A stretch of DNA of 64,000 nucleotides from AP-15 sp963750195 (GCA_963750195.1 CAVVPS010000019.1:510852-574851), one strand, 5' to 3'; shown: positions 15,748-24,029, counted from the stretch's first letter. A program made the numbers and translations. The notes: generated by a model not told the origin, from the letters alone.

Positions 15748-16788
15748 TCACGCCGCGGCGGGAACGTCGCCCCAGCGGTATTCGCTGCGGTCGCTCCAGA
15801 CCCGGTGCATGACGACGGCGAGCTTGCGCGCGACGGCCACTTTGGCGCGGCGCATACCGATCCGCTTAGCGAGCGCCAGCCCCCACGTCTTCAGCGTCGA
15901 GGCTCGCGAATACCGACAGAGCAGCACCGTCGCGGCTTCGAACAAATAGGCGCGTAGCAGGCCATCGCCGCATCTGGAAATGTGCCCGCTCGTGTCGACC
16001 TCGCCCGACTGGTAGCGCCGCGGGGTGAGCCCGACATAGGCGCCAACGGAAGCCGATCGTCGGAACCGCGCCGGGTCATCGATGACGGCGGTGTAGGCAA
16101 GCGCGACCACGACGCCGACACCGGGGATCGTCATCAGGTGCCGCGCCGCGGCATCGGTGCGTGCTCGGGCGAGAATTTGACGGTCGAACATCGCGACCTG
16201 CTCGCGGACGGCATGCCATACGACGAGCAGCGGTTCGATGATTGCCACCAGCACATTGTTACCGGCGATCTGCTCGCGGACGCGGACAGAAAACAGACCC
16301 TTGGCGCCGCGCGCGATAACCAGGCCGAAGGTTTTGAGCAGGCCACGGATTGTGTTGGCCGTCGCCTGGCGCTGGGAGACGAGCTGCGCCCGCGCCACCA
16401 GCAGCATTTTCAGCGTGTGGGCGTCCATGCTCTTGACCGCGACCTCCCGATACCAGCCGGTGCGCACGATCTGGGCCAGGCCGAAGGCGTCATTGGCATC
16501 GGTCTTGTTGATCTGCAGGCTTAGGGCGGCCTTGGCGTGCCGAGCGTCGAGGCAGACGACGGGAACACCGCGGCGGCGCAGATTGAGCGTCAGCCAATTC
16601 GAGAGCTGACCGGTTTCGAGCCCGACCCGGATCGCCGCCGGGGCGTGTTGCCGCACCGCGGCGGTGATCGATTCCGGGGTCGATGCGCACTTGCCGCGCC
16701 AGACCACGGCACCCTTGTCGTCGATGACACAAATCGCGGTGGTTTCGAGCGACACGTCGAGGCCGACATACTGCTGTTGCTGATCCAT
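15748..16788 (-). CDS. IS110-family transposase
   Basis: A 346-residue intact transposase of the DEDD type, which moves circular intermediates without a classical DDE domain. The RuvC-like N-terminal domain shows YVGLDVSLETTAICV (first Asp near residue 10), GLETGQLSNWL (Glu), and KTDANDAFGLAQ (Asp pair). The C-terminal Tnp20 domain contains IPGVGVVVALAYT and the conserved Ser region DTSGHISRCGDGLLR. IS110 elements usually lack terminal inverted repeats, and I cannot fix the ends here. The flanks run about 150 bp on each side before other recognisable sequence. Confidence 0.9.
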   Translation of the reverse strand: MDQQQQYVGLDVSLETTAICVIDDKGAVVWRGKCASTPESITAAVRQHAPAAIRVGLETGQLSNWLTLNLRRRGVPVVCLDARHAKAALSLQINKTDANDAFGLAQIVRTGWYREVAVKSMDAHTLKMLLVARAQLVSQRQATANTIRGLLKTFGLVIARGAKGLFSVRVREQIAGNNVLVAIIEPLLVVWHAVREQVAMFDRQILARARTDAAARHLMTIPGVGVVVALAYTAVIDDPARFRRSASVGAYVGLTPRRYQSGEVDTSGHISRCGDGLLRAYLFEAATVLLCRYSRASTLKTWGLALAKRIGMRRAKVAVARKLAVVMHRVWSDRSEYRWGDVPAAA

Positions 16789-17003
16789 GATGCTCTCCGG
16801 GTTGGCGTTGATCCCCCGCAGAGGCTATCGGCTTCCCTCTCGGCAATCCGGTTCCCTGCGATTACGCCATGTCCCGACGCGATCCAATCAGCAGAGAGTG
16901 AGCGCGGCGTCAAACCCTCGCGCTGCGACCGCGCAGCGGCGCGGAGCCACGCACAGGCGCACAGCGCCGAGCATGGCGAGCGGGGTTGACGGCGCGGGAG
17001 CCA

Positions 17004-17258
17004 ATGCTATTCGCTTTGCCCGTGGATGAAGCCGCCAGCTTTCTTGACGACCTTAGCTACGACCCTTGGCTTGCCGTCGAGCTGCCGTTACCGGCAGAGC
17101 TGGACCCCGAGGCATTGCAGGCCGTGCGCGCGATTGTTTACGCCGTCATTCAGGCCGTGGATTTCACCCTTGATGAATCGACGGCGCTAATCGGCCGGCT
17201 GGTCGAGATCGACCGCCGCCTTGCCGCCGGCGAGCGTGACCCCTTGACCTACGGCTAG
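17004..17258 (+). CDS. Small acidic hypothetical protein
   Basis: An 84-residue acidic protein starting MLFALPVDEAASF. The ATG at 17004 was chosen because GGGAG lies 3 bases upstream; the frame is open slightly further. The protein is predicted mostly helical, Ala/Leu/Asp/Glu-rich, with no signal or membrane segment. It stands alone between the IS110 element and the MntA/HepT pair. Not recognised. It could be a small plasmid-type regulator or antitoxin-like protein, but nothing shows this. Confidence 0.45.
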   Translation: MLFALPVDEAASFLDDLSYDPWLAVELPLPAELDPEALQAVRAIVYAVIQAVDFTLDESTALIGRLVEIDRRLAAGERDPLTYG

Positions 17259-17611
17259 AGCGTTGCCGAATTTTTGGGCAGAGCGATCAGCGCCGCGCGG
17301 CGCGGCCATGCTCACAGCTTTTCCGCCGAGCTATCCCCGGATTTTGGGGATAGCGCGCATCAATATCTTGTGTCAGCGGCCGGCAAGTATTCGTGCGGCG
17401 GGTAAAGTAACGGCCGACATGGCGAGCGTGCGCAAAATAAGGGTTTGCCGCTCACCCCGGCCGCGAGGACTTAATCGTTAAAATAGGTGCTTGGCGAGTA
17501 CCTAAAAACATTTTACATAATATGCAGTTATCCGACTTTGCCCGCGCTTCGGGAAAGGTCGCTGATCCACCGTATCTAGAACCTAGCCGCTGCTTATGGT
17601 ATGATGGAAAA
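17259..17611. other. Non-coding stretch upstream of the MntA/HepT pair
   Basis: No gene is supported. It contains a perfect hairpin (17330-17352), an A/T-rich block at 17470-17525 that is unusual for this window, and a TATGAT promoter -10-like hexamer about 10 bp before the mntA start. Confidence 0.4.
17330..17352. terminator. Perfect 8-bp hairpin
   Basis: CTATCCCC and GGGGATAG flank a 7-base loop. There is no following T-run, so it may be a factor-assisted terminator for the gene ending at 17258 or an operator palindrome. Confidence 0.35.
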
Positions 17612-17910
17612 ATGAACGGTCAGGAAATCCTTGCCCGGCTGCGGGAAAACGAAACGGCTTTGCGCGCGCGGGGGGTCAGTCACGCGGCGTTGTTCGGCTC
17701 ACGCGCACGCGGCGACAACCGGCCCGACAGCGACATCGACATCATGATCGAGGTCGATCCCGAGGCGCACGTGGGAAGTTCTGGGGTTACGTCGGACTTA
17801 AGGAATATATTTCGACCCTGTTCGACGGCCCTGTCGATGTCGTGGATCGCGAGGCGCTGAAATCCTATGTAGCCCCGGTGGCGACAGCCGACGCCATCTA
17901 TGCCTTCTGA
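17612..17910 (+). pseudogene. mntA: MntA-type nucleotidyltransferase antitoxin, frameshifted
   Basis: The partner of the HepT toxin; MntA enzymes transfer nucleotides onto HepT to inactivate it. The N-terminal half shows the minimal nucleotidyltransferase signature GSRARGDNRPDSDIDIMIEV (residues ~31-50). After EVDPEAHVG the frame is lost near 17778. The continuation FWGYVGLKEYISTLFDGP, then VDVVDREALKSYV, with the third acidic position, lies in another frame down to the stop at 17908-17910. The span is 299 bases, one short of a multiple of three, so a one-base loss next to GGAAG is likely. The stop overlaps the hepT start (ATG at 17900). Without correction the product lacks its third catalytic acidic residue. 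Confidence 0.85.
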
Positions 17911-18265
17911 TCCTCGGGATACAGGACGCTGGCTCAGAGACATTCAGCATCACATCGCGCTGGCGCAAAGCTTTGCGCCAGGCACGACCTACGAGGCATT
18001 CAAGGACGACATGCTGCGGCTTTATGCCGTGACCCGTTGCCTCGAAATTATCTCCGAAGCATCCCGGCGTTTGCCCGAGGAATTGAAGGCCCGCCACCCC
18101 GCGATTGAATGGCGGGAGATGGCGGCGGCAGGCAATTTTTACCGCCACGAATACGAGGACGTGGCGGCACGTCGGGTGTGGGATACGCTCATGCACCATC
18201 TGCCGCTGTTGCGCGTGGTGATCGATCAGGAGCTTGCCGCGCCCGATCCGCCAGCGGCAGGCTAA
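17900..18265 (+). CDS. hepT: HepT-like HEPN ribonuclease toxin
   Basis: A 121-residue HEPN-fold protein, the toxin half of MntA/HepT modules, which cleaves RNA in the cytoplasm when not modified. It is all-helical. The family's active loop is represented by GNFYRHEYED around residues 78-87. This N-x2-R-H-x-Y form is common in the DUF86 group but differs from the canonical R-x4-H-x-Y spacing. The gene starts within the 3' end of mntA, an arrangement normal for the pair. It is intact whereas mntA appears broken. Its 3' end overlaps the convergent gene by 4 bp. Confidence 0.85.
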   Translation: MPSDPRDTGRWLRDIQHHIALAQSFAPGTTYEAFKDDMLRLYAVTRCLEIISEASRRLPEELKARHPAIEWREMAAAGNFYRHEYEDVAARRVWDTLMHHLPLLRVVIDQELAAPDPPAAG

Positions 18266-18891
18266 ACCATGCGGCGCGGCCGGCGTTTTCGACGCGAGAC
18301 CAATCGGCTGCACCATACATAGTAGCGGGAGCGGCGCAACCGGCCGCGATACAGGTGACGGTGTTGGCGTCGTAGGTTCGACTGGAAATCGTACTCTGTA
18401 GTGCTCTTGTATCGTCCTTGGTCGAAGTGATGGCGAAGGTCAGCCGCGAGTTGCGCGGCCCGATAGCCAACGAGGATGTAGAACTCGGACGCGCTTTCGC
18501 AACGCTGAGGAGGAGTGTGTTCTACAAAATTAATGCCGTCTTCAGCGGCTTCGATTTCGTTCGGCAGCGCGCGGATCGCTCCTGCTGTCTTTTGCGGCAG
18601 TGACGTCCACGTCAAGTTGTCCGGGAAGGCCGGCAGCTTCGGCATGTTGTAATAGTAAGGCTCGTACTCGTTGTAGCACCAGAGACGGTTACACTCGCGC
18701 GCGAACTTCGTGAGCAACGGTACCAGCTCCAACGCGGCGGCCGCGCCGGCATCGTATTGTTCCCGCCTCCGTAGCGAGCTTTCCTTCAGCCACTTGAGCG
18801 CTTCGGCCCCGGCTCCGATGCCAACACCGGCGATCAAACCAGCCGGCAATAGCGCCAGCGCACTCGACAGCCACTGTAGTACAGTGTCCAT
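18262..18891 (-). CDS. Membrane-anchored hypothetical protein
   Basis: A 209-residue protein with start MDTVLQWLSS at 18891. One membrane segment lies near the N-terminus (ALALLPAGLIAGVGIGAGAE, residues ~10-29). A charged helix (KWLKESSLRRREQYD) and a soluble domain rich in Tyr and Leu follow. The last ~30 residues are extremely Arg-rich (RRKRRPRR) and may be read out of frame after a small indel near 18400, but no alternative frame is clearly better. No family recognised. Confidence 0.5.
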   Translation of the reverse strand: MDTVLQWLSSALALLPAGLIAGVGIGAGAEALKWLKESSLRRREQYDAGAAAALELVPLLTKFARECNRLWCYNEYEPYYYNMPKLPAFPDNLTWTSLPQKTAGAIRALPNEIEAAEDGINFVEHTPPQRCESASEFYILVGYRAAQLAADLRHHFDQGRYKSTTEYDFQSNLRRQHRHLYRGRLRRSRYYVWCSRLVSRRKRRPRRMV

Positions 18892-19048
18892 TTTCACTTT
18901 CCGACCCGAACGACTTTGAGATGGTCGGCGGTGAGTGTGTCGACAAGTAATCGCTTGGAAGTCGCACAAAGGAGGGTTTTTGCGACCAAAACCGAAGCAA
19001 GAGAAATCAACAGCTTGCAAGTCGCAAAAGTCAGGCGCAAAAGGCGGG

Positions 19049-19607
19049 ATGCTTTTCGGCTATGCTCGCGTCTCGACCGACGACCAAAATCTCGACCTTC
19101 AGCACGCCGCGCTGAAGGCCGCCGGCTGCGCCAAAATCTTCGAGGACAAGATCACCGGCACGGCACGCAAGCGCACCGGCCTGGCCCGCGCTCTGAAAGT
19201 CTGCGCCGCCGGCGACGTGCTGGTGGTGTGGCGAACTCGACCGGCTCGGCCGCTCGCTCGGACACCTGATCGAATTGCTGACCGGCCTTGCGGCCCGCGG
19301 CGTGCAGTTTCGTTCGCTGTCGGAACATCTCGACACCACGACGCCGACCGGCAAACTCACCTTTCACGTGATCGGCGCGCTGGCCGAGTTCGAGCGCGCG
19401 CTCATCATCGAGCGCACCAGCGCCGGGTTGAAGGCGGCGAAGGCGCGCGGTGTGCATCTCGGCCGCAAGCCGTCTATGACGGCCGCCCAGGCGAAGCACG
19501 CGCGCAAGCTGATCGACGGCGGCGAGAACCCCCGCACCGTCGCGCGCACGCTTGGCGTTGATCGTGCCACCATGTACCGGCATCTTCGCAAGCTCGACCA
19601 GCAATGA
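19049..19607 (+). pseudogene. Serine recombinase (resolvase/invertase family), frameshifted
   Basis: A Tn3-resolvase/Hin-like small serine recombinase of about 186 residues. The start ATG at 19049 follows GGCGGG. The catalytic Ser lies in FGYARVSTDDQNLDLQ (residues 3-18) and the conserved Arg region in GTARKRTGLAR. After DVLVVWR an extra base near 19223 shifts the frame. The remainder (LDRLGRSLGHLIELL, LTFHVIGALAEFERALI, and a C-terminal HTH RTVARTLGVDRATMYRHL) continues one frame over to 19607. The span is one more than a multiple of three. The enzyme probably served as resolvase or invertase for the accessory region; the copy here should be inactive unless corrected. Confidence 0.85.
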
Positions 19608-19661
19608 GCGCCGAAATCGTCGAGCAGTGCGCATGATGAAAGTGCGCGCCAGGTCGGCCTC

Positions 19662-20768
19662 TCACTGCTGGATGCAATACAGGCGTGTGTTACTACTACT
19701 ACAGTTTGCTGCTGTGATATGTATCCATTCACTGCTGGTATAATACGCAGAGCCAGAATTCCCTTCTATACCAGTACCACTAGTGCTCGACCAACTACTG
19801 CACGTATAACCAGTGGCAATACTGCCGTCACCATTCGAGCCGGTCCAAGCGCTGTTAGTCGCGCCGGTCGGAGTCGTTATCTCATTGCTAAGCCACCCCA
19901 CCCATAGGTTGGCGGCACCTCCAGCGGCAACGGTCGAACCATTATAGGCGTTGACAATCGGGTAGCTCAACGTCAGCCGTGACGCCGCGCTGGTGCTGTC
20001 ATCTGACATGATCGCTTTGTAAGTGCCGGCATAGCCGGCGGCTCCGGCCTCGCTTTGGCATGCCGCGTCAGCCCCGCTGAGTCCGCCTATCGTCCCGCCC
20101 TCGTAGTTGTTCGCGCTCACAAAAACCTGCAACGATCCCGTCCGAGTAGTCACCGTCCAATTCGTGTTGCTGCTGCCGACGGTGACCGTCGCCGTGAGCA
20201 TGGTGCTGGCCGAGCCGCTGCTCGTCAGCCTCACCTGCAAGGTCTGACCGGACGCTATCGCCCCGGAAGTCGCCCACGCCCCGCCGTTGACGCTGATCTG
20301 CGCCGTCGCCGCGCCCGTGACCGAAACCGACAGCGCCCCGGTGCAGCCAGTAAAGGTGATCGTCGCCGTGTTGCTGGTCACGACCGTGCCGAGCGATTGG
20401 CTCGTCAAATTCGTGAAGGAAAGGCCGCTCGGTGCCGAACATGTGCCGCCGCCGTTCATGGCGAGCGTGTCCCAGTTCGTGCCATCACACCCCTGAAACA
20501 CGCTCCCCGTCCACTGGACCATGCCCGCGTGATTGCTGTCGCAGGTGTCCGATGACGAACCGAAAAAGTAAGCCCCGCGCTGCCATTGAGTGCTGCCGTT
20601 GCACTCGAAAATCGTATCCCAATCCGGGCGGTTGCCGTGGCCCGCCGTTACGCCACCATTGCATGTGCTGCCCGGCGTCGTGGTCTCGCCGTCCACCTGC
20701 GCCCATGCCGGCGCGCACCCGAGCACGAGCGCCAGAACGAGCCCGGTTAGCGCGTGACTGCGCAGCAT
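19662..20768 (-). CDS. Secreted protein with DUF1554-like C-terminal domain
   Basis: A 368-residue exported protein. The signal peptide is MLRSHALTGLVLALVLGC followed by APAWA. The N-terminal ~100 residues carry several Cys and Trp/Gly motifs (CNGSTQWQRGAYF, CDGTNWDTLA), a pattern seen in short repeat modules of secreted proteins. A Ser/Thr-rich beta segment follows (residues ~105-220). The C-terminal ~150 residues begin LQVFVSANNYEGGTIGG and include GADAACQSEA and YKAIMSDDSTSAASRL, resembling DUF1554 lectin-like domains. It overlaps the upstream small secreted-protein gene by 22 bp. Likely extracellular or periplasmic; function unknown. Confidence 0.75.
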   Translation of the reverse strand: MLRSHALTGLVLALVLGCAPAWAQVDGETTTPGSTCNGGVTAGHGNRPDWDTIFECNGSTQWQRGAYFFGSSSDTCDSNHAGMVQWTGSVFQGCDGTNWDTLAMNGGGTCSAPSGLSFTNLTSQSLGTVVTSNTATITFTGCTGALSVSVTGAATAQISVNGGAWATSGAIASGQTLQVRLTSSGSASTMLTATVTVGSSNTNWTVTTRTGSLQVFVSANNYEGGTIGGLSGADAACQSEAGAAGYAGTYKAIMSDDSTSAASRLTLSYPIVNAYNGSTVAAGGAANLWVGWLSNEITTPTGATNSAWTGSNGDGSIATGYTCSSWSSTSGTGIEGNSGSAYYTSSEWIHITAANCSSSNTRLYCIQQ

Positions 20769-21052
20769 CGGCAGAGCGACACGTCGGCAACGGCCGGATT
20801 GCCGCAGTTCAGCCCCGGCGCGAAACTATTTCCGGCCGAATTGACAGCGGTGCAGGCCGCTCCCTTCGCGGCGCAAAGCTTGTCGCAGCTCGCCTGCGCT
20901 GTGCCACTGGTTGGCGGCACGATCGAGAAGCACGACAGGCCCCCGGCATGCACAGCAGCGCCGTTGTCGCCCGATGATTTATCGGCGGCGACAACAGGCG
21001 CGGTGAAAACAAGCACCAGCAACAATACAGGAATATGGAAGTAACGAGGCAT
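20747..21052 (-). CDS. Small Cys-rich secreted protein
   Basis: A 101-residue protein with a signal peptide (MPRYFHIPVLLLVLVFTAPVVA) and a mature part with seven cysteines. These include SCDKLCAAKGAACTAV, LNCGNP and LCRCCAV. Spacing suggests several disulphides. It is translationally coupled to the DUF1554-like gene (22-bp overlap), so the two products may work together outside the cell. No family recognised. Confidence 0.65.
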   Translation of the reverse strand: MPRYFHIPVLLLVLVFTAPVVAADKSSGDNGAAVHAGGLSCFSIVPPTSGTAQASCDKLCAAKGAACTAVNSAGNSFAPGLNCGNPAVADVSLCRCCAVTR

Positions 21053-21269
21053 GTAACAACCGGCTTAGGCCGGTTGGATATTTCCGGCAAGAGGGTAATA
21101 TTTAACTACAGTATAAGGACGAGGTGTGTCCCTGCCGGGCCGGGTGCTATTCCCCTGCCACCTATTCCTTTTGAGCGACAGGCTCACCGGGCCGCGCGGC
21201 GTCCCGGCCTCAGGTGACGCCCCCTCACGCTTTTGACACCGCGCAAGATCACTGGCAGACCGTTTGCCA

Positions 21270-21784
21270 ATGATCGACCTAGCCCCCTCCCCGTTCGAGC
21301 TAGCAACCGCCGAACTGCGCAAGCTCGGGATCACACTTTCGCCCGATTGCCCGGCGAATATCGCGTGAATTTTTCCAACGCCAACGACGCGACCGCGCGC
21401 ACCCTCGAAACCCTGGACGAGGCACTTGCCGCCGGCCGCGCTATGGCCGCAGAGCGAGCCGAGGCCAACTCCACTAAAGGCCGAGGCCCGCGACGCCGGC
21501 GACCGCGACGCATGACCCCGAAAGCCTACAACAAACGCCTGCGCCTGGCTCACATGCGCAAGCTTCGCGCCCGCGCCCGTCGCGAGCAGCGCCAGGCCGT
21601 CACTGCGCTCAGACGACAAAGCAGGCTAGAATTGGCTCGCCCCTCCCCTTCGCGGAATTGCCGCCAGAGGCTTCGATTAATTGGCGGGCTAAAACAGTCC
21701 GCGTCTTCACGCGGTCAAGTCCTTCGAAACATAAGCTCGACAACTAGGCGGCCGAGCCGCCAAGTCTCGCTAATGTTCCGGTGA
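21270..21784 (+). pseudogene. Basic hypothetical protein, frameshifted
   Basis: The start MIDLAPSPFELATAELRKLG at 21270 reads ATAELRKLGITL, then meets a stop. In another frame the text continues FARLPGEYRVNF, NANDATARTLETLDEALAAGRAMA, as expected for one protein whose N-terminal half is interrupted near 21340. The C-terminal part is extremely Arg/Lys-rich (RRRRPRRMTPKAYNKRLRL), suggesting nucleic-acid contact. The end at 21784 is uncertain. Short conserved proteins with an LPGEY...TLDEAL pattern occur on alphaproteobacterial plasmids as I recall them; no function is known to me. Confidence 0.5.
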
Positions 21785-21866
21785 CATTGACCGCAACGCG
21801 GCCGGTTTTTGCAAAGCGCCATCGAAGCCACCATTCCGGCGGCTTCACAACACGAAGGAGAAGAAC

Positions 21867-22073
21867 ATGAGCAAGCCATCCCACATCGCCTATGTCGTCA
21901 AAGACCCGCCGGAAGGCAGCGACAAGCAAGCTCAGTGGCGCGAGATCGGAGCCGTCTGGCCGCACAAAAACGGCAAGGGCTTTGACGTTGTGATCTACGA
22001 GCAAATCAGCGTCTCCGGCCGGATCACCTGCACCGAGCGGAAGGAGAAAGCGCCCGAGCAGGCCGCCGAATAG
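21867..22073 (+). CDS. Conserved small plasmid-type protein
   Basis: A 68-residue protein preceded by a strong ribosome binding site (AAGGAG, 8 bases before the ATG). The core IAYVVKDPPEG, WREIGAVWPHKNGKGFD and SVSGRITCTER belongs to a small family seen on alphaproteobacterial plasmids and ICEs as I recall it. It is predicted to be a compact beta protein without signal or membrane parts. It is followed by a strong hairpin terminator. Function unknown. Confidence 0.7.
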   Translation: MSKPSHIAYVVKDPPEGSDKQAQWREIGAVWPHKNGKGFDVVIYEQISVSGRITCTERKEKAPEQAAE

Positions 22074-22087
22074 GCCGCAAGGTCACG

Positions 22088-22116
22088 CCCCGCCGGGCGC
22101 AAGCTCGGCGGGGTTT
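22088..22116 (+). terminator. Rho-independent terminator
   Basis: CCCCGCCG and CGGCGGGG form a stem around GGCGCAAGCT, followed by TTTCTCTT. It sits 15 bp after the stop of the 68-residue gene. Confidence 0.75.
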
Positions 22117-22134
22117 CTCTTCGAGTAAGCCGAT

Positions 22135-22365
22135 ATGGCGGATTACATCATCGACATTTGGAAAGACGGCGAGCTTGTGCAAAGCGTCGCCGGCAAGTGG
22201 ACGGACGACGAAGCGCCCCGCCTCACCCTCTATTATCTCGGTTACTACCGCGCCGATCGCGCGCAGCTCTTGCGCGAGCCGGACGCCGGCGGCGGCGCAG
22301 CGACACTCATCGCGGAAATCTACGCGCCGGAAGGTCCGGCCGCCGGGATCACGATTTTGTGGTGA
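22135..22365 (+). CDS. Small hypothetical protein
   Basis: A 76-residue protein starting MADYIIDIWKDGELVQ. Its composition is balanced, with acidic and aromatic residues and alternating hydrophobic positions suggesting a beta-sheet fold (YIIDIW, LTLYYLGYY, TLIAEIY, GITILW). It starts 19 bp after the terminator of the upstream gene. No signal or membrane segment. Not recognised beyond being typical of conserved plasmid hypotheticals. Confidence 0.55.
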   Translation: MADYIIDIWKDGELVQSVAGKWTDDEAPRLTLYYLGYYRADRAQLLREPDAGGGAATLIAEIYAPEGPAAGITILW

Positions 22366-22563
22366 TCTTGTCCGCCTCCGCTATCATCGGCACCACGAAT
22401 GAGCTTACTCGCTCCGGCTGGCTCCCGGCCCGAGGACAAGCGAGCCTAGCGCCGCCCGCTCATTCGTCCCGAAATATTATGATGATCTTTTCCGCGCCTG
22501 CCGGCGCAGCCTCTATCCCGCCTGCCGGCGGAGCTGCTTAGGGGCGCGGCCCCTCGGCGCGCA

Positions 22564-22656
22564 TCAAGCGGCTTCCACCCAAAAAGGCAGACGCGGTTTC
22601 GCGCGAAGAGGCGCGAAAGACCGCGTTGCTTTTTAGGCCCCTGCGAAGCCGCTTGA
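22564..22656. repeat. Nested inverted repeat (large cruciform-capable element)
   Basis: The outer arms TCAAGCGGCTTC (22564-22575) and GAAGCCGCTTGA (22645-22656) are perfect 12-mers. Inside them, ACGCGGTTTCGCGC and GCGCGAAAGACCGCGT pair across a short loop near 22605-22613. The 93-bp element lies in a non-coding gap of about 370 bp (22366-22737), about 80 bp before the DUF3768 gene. It could be an origin-type structure, a transcription signal or a mobile palindrome. Confidence 0.65.
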
Positions 22657-22737
22657 CGCTTGCACACCCCGCTCTCGGCGAGGGCCAAGGTTGCATCTGC
22701 AATGCAACCCGTAACCAACAAAAAGGGAGATCACGCC

Positions 22738-23088
22738 ATGACGACCAGCAACACAAAATGCATCGCCGAGTTGAATGACCTCTGCCGGAAAGCTCCGGGC
22801 ATCGCTGGCAAGATGTTCCTCACCCAAGGCATAGCCGCTCTGCCAGACGCCGACCGCAGCGCGATTTGCGAAAAGGTGGAGACATTCGACAGCTTCACGA
22901 CGGACAACGACCCGCACCGCGAGCACGACTTCGGCGCGTTCGAGCATGGCGGACACAAGATTTTGTGGAAGATCGACTATTACGACCGGGCCAGCTTCGG
23001 CACTGGCCGCGACATGGGAAGCGAAGACCCTAGCGACCCTGCGCAGACCTTGCGCGTGCTGACGATCATGCTCGCCAGCGAGTATTGA
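22738..23088 (+). CDS. DUF3768 family protein
   Basis: A 116-residue protein; the ATG at 22738 is preceded by AAGGGAGA. It shows the DUF3768 features as I know them: an N-terminal helical part (IAELNDLCRKAPG), then FTTDNDPHREHDFGAFEH, KILWKIDYYD, and the end SEDPSDPAQTLRVLTIMLASEY. This family is common on alphaproteobacterial plasmids, often near replication or transfer loci; its function is unknown. It is preceded by the nested inverted repeat and followed by a GC hairpin. Confidence 0.85.
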   Translation: MTTSNTKCIAELNDLCRKAPGIAGKMFLTQGIAALPDADRSAICEKVETFDSFTTDNDPHREHDFGAFEHGGHKILWKIDYYDRASFGTGRDMGSEDPSDPAQTLRVLTIMLASEY

Positions 23089-23096
23089 CCAAGACC

Positions 23097-23119
23097 GGGC
23101 GGGCCGCTAAGGCCCGCCC
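23097..23119 (+). terminator. Strong GC hairpin after DUF3768
   Basis: GGGCGGGCC and GGCCCGCCC form a perfect 9-bp stem with a GCTAA loop, starting 8 bp after the stop codon; only a weak pyrimidine run follows. Confidence 0.6.
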
Positions 23120-23170
23120 CTTCCCGCGCCCGCAGGATCACCCGACGCGCCGTCAAGGCGCGAAGCGGTA

Positions 23171-23192
23171 ATCAAATCCGCAGGGATTTGAT
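23171..23192. repeat. Perfect 9-bp inverted repeat
   Basis: ATCAAATCC and GGATTTGAT flank a 4-base loop. It is A/T-rich relative to its surroundings and lies about 150 bp before the next gene. It could be a hairpin in the leader or an operator. Confidence 0.45.
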
Positions 23193-23263
23193 CGGGCGCT
23201 TCTGATAAGTCAACCTTATCGACCGACATTGCAGGAAAGCAGCCATTAATGACGTTCGTTAGG

Positions 23264-23279
23264 GTTGACCCCGGTCAAC
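23264..23279. promoter_or_regulatory. Perfect palindrome GTTGACC-CC-GGTCAAC
   Basis: Two 7-base arms are separated by CC, 44 bp before the ATG at 23323. The position fits an operator at or next to a promoter. Autoregulation by the downstream product is possible but not shown. Confidence 0.5.
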
Positions 23280-23322
23280 TCATATGGTAGTGTCGATCTT
23301 TCGCTCATTGCGGAGGAAAATC

Positions 23323-23964
23323 ATGTCGCCGATCAAGCTCGACCCTGACACGCAGACCCTTGTCACCCGTGGCCGGGAAGCGTGGCGCTCCCTCAAGAAT
23401 GATGAGACATGGGAAAAATGGGTTGCCATCGGGCGCGCTATAGAGGCTGGAAAAGCAGCGATTATGCGGCTCTTGCACACCAACCAGCCGAAGGGCCGGG
23501 CATGGAGCCAAACCTTTGGCGGATGGTTACAGGAAAACGAATTCGACCAGATCGACAAGGGCGTGCGCTCGCGCCTGCAAAATTGTCTCGACCGTCTGCC
23601 GGAAATCGAGGCGTGGCGGCGGACGCTAGGGTTGACCCAGCGCTTGCAGCTCAATCACCCGAACGCGGTTTTACGGCGCTGGCAGGCGGCAACGGCGATG
23701 CCCGACAAGGAGCCGGCCGGGAACGGCAACGGCCGCCGGCCGGGCTTACGCGAGGAAGTCGTGCGGCTGCAATCCGAACTCGACGCGGCGCAGCGCGAGC
23801 TTGGCCGCTTACGGCGGGCCGAGGACGACGGCAGCGATTGGGATTGGCAGGACACGCCGGACGAGATCGCCACCGCCATGCTGCGGCGCTACCCTAGCAA
23901 GGCGAAGCGTGTCGGCGCTGCGATCCTCGCGCAATCGAAAAGCACCGCCAAGAAGCCGCGCTAG
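23323..23964 (+). CDS. Hypothetical plasmid-type protein, KfrA-like in appearance
   Basis: A 213-residue protein starting MSPIKLDPDTQ; CGGAGGA lies 7 bases upstream of the ATG. Residues 1-110 are helical with many Trp (WRSLKNDETWEKWVAIGRA, AWSQTFGGWLQENEFDQI). Residues 145-175 look like a coiled coil (LREEVVRLQSELDAAQRELG). The C-terminus is basic. DNA-binding head plus coiled coil resembles KfrA/TubY-style plasmid proteins only in outline. The palindrome upstream is consistent with autoregulation. No confident family. Confidence 0.55.
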   Translation: MSPIKLDPDTQTLVTRGREAWRSLKNDETWEKWVAIGRAIEAGKAAIMRLLHTNQPKGRAWSQTFGGWLQENEFDQIDKGVRSRLQNCLDRLPEIEAWRRTLGLTQRLQLNHPNAVLRRWQAATAMPDKEPAGNGNGRRPGLREEVVRLQSELDAAQRELGRLRRAEDDGSDWDWQDTPDEIATAMLRRYPSKAKRVGAAILAQSKSTAKKPR

Positions 23965-24029
23965 ACCCTGCCAGGCGACACTATCGGGGGTTGACCGTGC
24001 GCGCCGAGAAGCGCACATCGCCGAAAAGC

